From NCBI GenBank assembly GCA_015222965.1, contig JADFWF010000052.1, forward strand, positions 1 through 7,335: a stretch of DNA of 7,335 nucleotides, in the 5' to 3' direction. How positions within the stretch are numbered: the first letter of the stretch is position 1; each line of letters starts with the position of its first letter. Shown here one piece after another: positions 5,912-7,335 of the stretch. The DNA comes from Pseudomonadota bacterium. Lineage in GTDB: Bacteria; Pseudomonadota; Gammaproteobacteria; SZUA-229. The notes under the pieces are model-generated. The model was not told where the DNA came from and did not search any database. It saw nothing but the letters and a program-made list of their open reading frames with translations. The position numbers and the translations under genes were made by a program.

Positions 5912-7335
5912 ATGAAAAAAACTATTAATAGTTTATTCCTCTTCGGAATAAGCTTCTTATTATCACATGCCAGTCTTGCGGATGGTGGGCGTACTGATCT
6001 GGCTGGTCCGGGTGAGGCGGAAGTTGTCGCAGGTACAGGTTACCAGCATACGCTATTCGATAGTGCTGATCAGAAGTGTCAGCACTGCCATAATGATCTC
6101 TACGATACCTGGAAGACATCCATGCACGCCAAGTCGTGGAAAGATCCTATCTTCCAGTCCAAGTATCAGGATTTCCTGAGACTGCAGGCCAGTAAGATCG
6201 GTGCTGTGGGCCCGACGGGCACTTACCAGGAAGGCACGATTCAGAAAACTGCCAAGGTCTGTATCAAGTGTCATGCACCAACCGCTTATTACTCTAACGA
6301 CTACAAGATTACGCTGACAGAAGTCGGAGATCAGAATGTTGATGCGAATGCTTTTGAAGATGCAAAAGCACTGCAGAGTAACCTGGCGCCAGCCTATAAC
6401 CCTGCTGAAGCAGCGACAGTTACCTCGATGGCCAAGACGGGTAAGGTCTACACTGTTAGCTACCACATCGGTAACGGTCATAACCGTGAAGGCATCAACT
6501 GTGCATTCTGTCACAGTGTGGAAACCGTTCGCATGATGAATGATACCGATGGCGACCTCGGACAGTACACGCTGAAAGGCCCGATGAAGATGGGCCCTAT
6601 TGGTCCGGTGGTACGTAACCCGGGTGATACGCTTTTCTATAACCCTGATGCAAGTACGCTGGATATGAACGCATTCTTCGCGCTGATCGGTCCAGAGAAA
6701 TATGTCGATGCAGCGGATACGCCGAAACAAGCGGGTGATTATGATATTGCTAAAGCCGCTGATGGCCGTTACACCATGAAGAGCACGCCGACTGGTTGTA
6801 ACGACCCGGATGATGCAGACGGTGACGGCGATAAAGAATGTCACTTCACAGGTGGCCCATATTATGGTCCCTTCGGTATCACCGGTCTGAGTAACAGTCG
6901 GGACGATGATGTATCTGACCGTGCCGCACTGGTTAAAGGTGACTTCCAGGCAGCTGTTGATGCAGAGCACGGCGACAAGTTTGAGTCAAAACATCAATTC
7001 GCTGCCTACGGCAAATCATTGTGTCTGTCATGTCACCAGCGTTCGTCTTTGATGCTGAATCCTGAGTCTAACGGTGAAGCGGGTATTCAGGCGGCTGGCG
7101 ATAATCCTGACCAGTTCCTTGAGCTGTGCAGTACATGGACAGCGATGAGTGATGGTGTCGGTAATAACTACGAAGATACCAAGACATCACCTAAATGTCA
7201 GCGTTGCCACATGGAGCCGCTTACTGAAAAGAAAGGTGTGGCTGTAACAGCACTGCATCAGTGGGACCAGCCAGATACGCTGTTCACCCTGGCAGACAAT
7301 CCGGACCTGACCAAACACTTCCTGCCGAGATCAGA
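5912..7335 (+). CDS. Secreted multihaem cytochrome c (partial, 3' end outside window)
   Basis: Open from ATG 5912 to the window edge, 474 residues without a stop. It has a Sec signal peptide (MKKT, hydrophobic core, likely cleavage after ASLA at residue 23). Five CxxCH haem c sites are visible: CQHCH (56-60), CIKCH (117-121), CAFCH (197-201), CLSCH (371-375) and CQRCH (429-433). The first is followed by YDTWKTSMHA (64-73), the pattern of cytochrome c554-like multihaem proteins, where H72 could be a distal ligand. H185 and H190 precede haem 3. Between haems 3 and 4 lies a 170-residue region with C296 and C310-H311 separated by 13 residues, including a DxDGDGD loop that resembles a calcium site, and then GPYYGPFGITG. 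Residues G363-H375 (FAAYGK before CLSCH) also fit the multihaem superfamily. Role: periplasmic or surface electron transfer, or a redox enzyme; the substrate is not identifiable. It has its own leader and is not linked to the - strand genes. Confidence 0.93.
   Translation, partial: MKKTINSLFLFGISFLLSHASLADGGRTDLAGPGEAEVVAGTGYQHTLFDSADQKCQHCHNDLYDTWKTSMHAKSWKDPIFQSKYQDFLRLQASKIGAVGPTGTYQEGTIQKTAKVCIKCHAPTAYYSNDYKITLTEVGDQNVDANAFEDAKALQSNLAPAYNPAEAATVTSMAKTGKVYTVSYHIGNGHNREGINCAFCHSVETVRMMNDTDGDLGQYTLKGPMKMGPIGPVVRNPGDTLFYNPDASTLDMNAFFALIGPEKYVDAADTPKQAGDYDIAKAADGRYTMKSTPTGCNDPDDADGDGDKECHFTGGPYYGPFGITGLSNSRDDDVSDRAALVKGDFQAAVDAEHGDKFESKHQFAAYGKSLCLSCHQRSSLMLNPESNGEAGIQAAGDNPDQFLELCSTWTAMSDGVGNNYEDTKTSPKCQRCHMEPLTEKKGVAVTALHQWDQPDTLFTLADNPDLTKHFLPRS

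Noticed and set aside
6053..6970. A 305-codon open frame on the - strand
   Set aside because: It lies antisense to the multihaem cytochrome frame, which has a signal peptide, a strong ribosome-binding site and five CxxCH motifs; the antisense product has no recognisable domain.
1..7335. CRISPR array, complete IS element, integrase or transposase
   Set aside because: No regularly spaced repeats and no such enzyme motifs seen on either strand.

Overview
The window looks like chromosomal DNA of a gammaproteobacterium, probably a respiratory one. This rests on a c-di-GMP EAL domain, the DUF2868/DUF3482 membrane-protein and GTPase pair that is typical of Proteobacteria, bacterial lipoprotein processing, and a periplasmic multihaem cytochrome c. 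The species cannot be named from the sequence.

Layout: (1) 1-186, + strand: the last 61 residues of an EAL-domain protein, followed by a hairpin terminator (281-300). (2) 303-3129, - strand: a two-gene operon, DUF2868 membrane protein then a DUF3482 GTPase, with 4 bp between the genes and a plausible sigma70-type promoter at 3168-3195. (3) 3333-3872, - strand: an unrecognised four-helix membrane protein with a charged, coiled-coil-like middle. (4) 3985-5411: two diverged direct copies of a sequence containing the 3' half of a CAU-anticodon tRNA (Ile2- or Met-type) plus its 3' flank. They enclose a two-gene operon on the - strand: a four-helix membrane protein with a His-x-His motif, then a Gly/Lys-rich lipoprotein. 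The left copy is split by a 69-71 bp segment made of hairpins. No 5' tRNA half, integrase or transposase is visible. (5) 5412-5911: a long non-coding stretch ending in an AT-rich promoter-like region, a helically phased 8-bp tandem repeat and a palindrome that touches the ribosome-binding site. (6) 5912 to the window end, + strand: a large secreted multihaem cytochrome c with five CxxCH motifs so far, plus an odd Cys-(13 residues)-Cys-His segment built around an Asp-rich loop. It is cut off by the window edge.

How the parts may work together: the DUF2868 and GTPase proteins very probably form one membrane-associated system of unknown purpose. The two genes between the tRNA halves may be a small mobile cassette or the remnant of an island inserted at a tRNA gene. 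The cytochrome is an electron carrier or redox enzyme of the periplasm or outer surface and has its own leader. The most unusual structure is the tRNA-half-bounded gene pair with its hairpin-split boundary.
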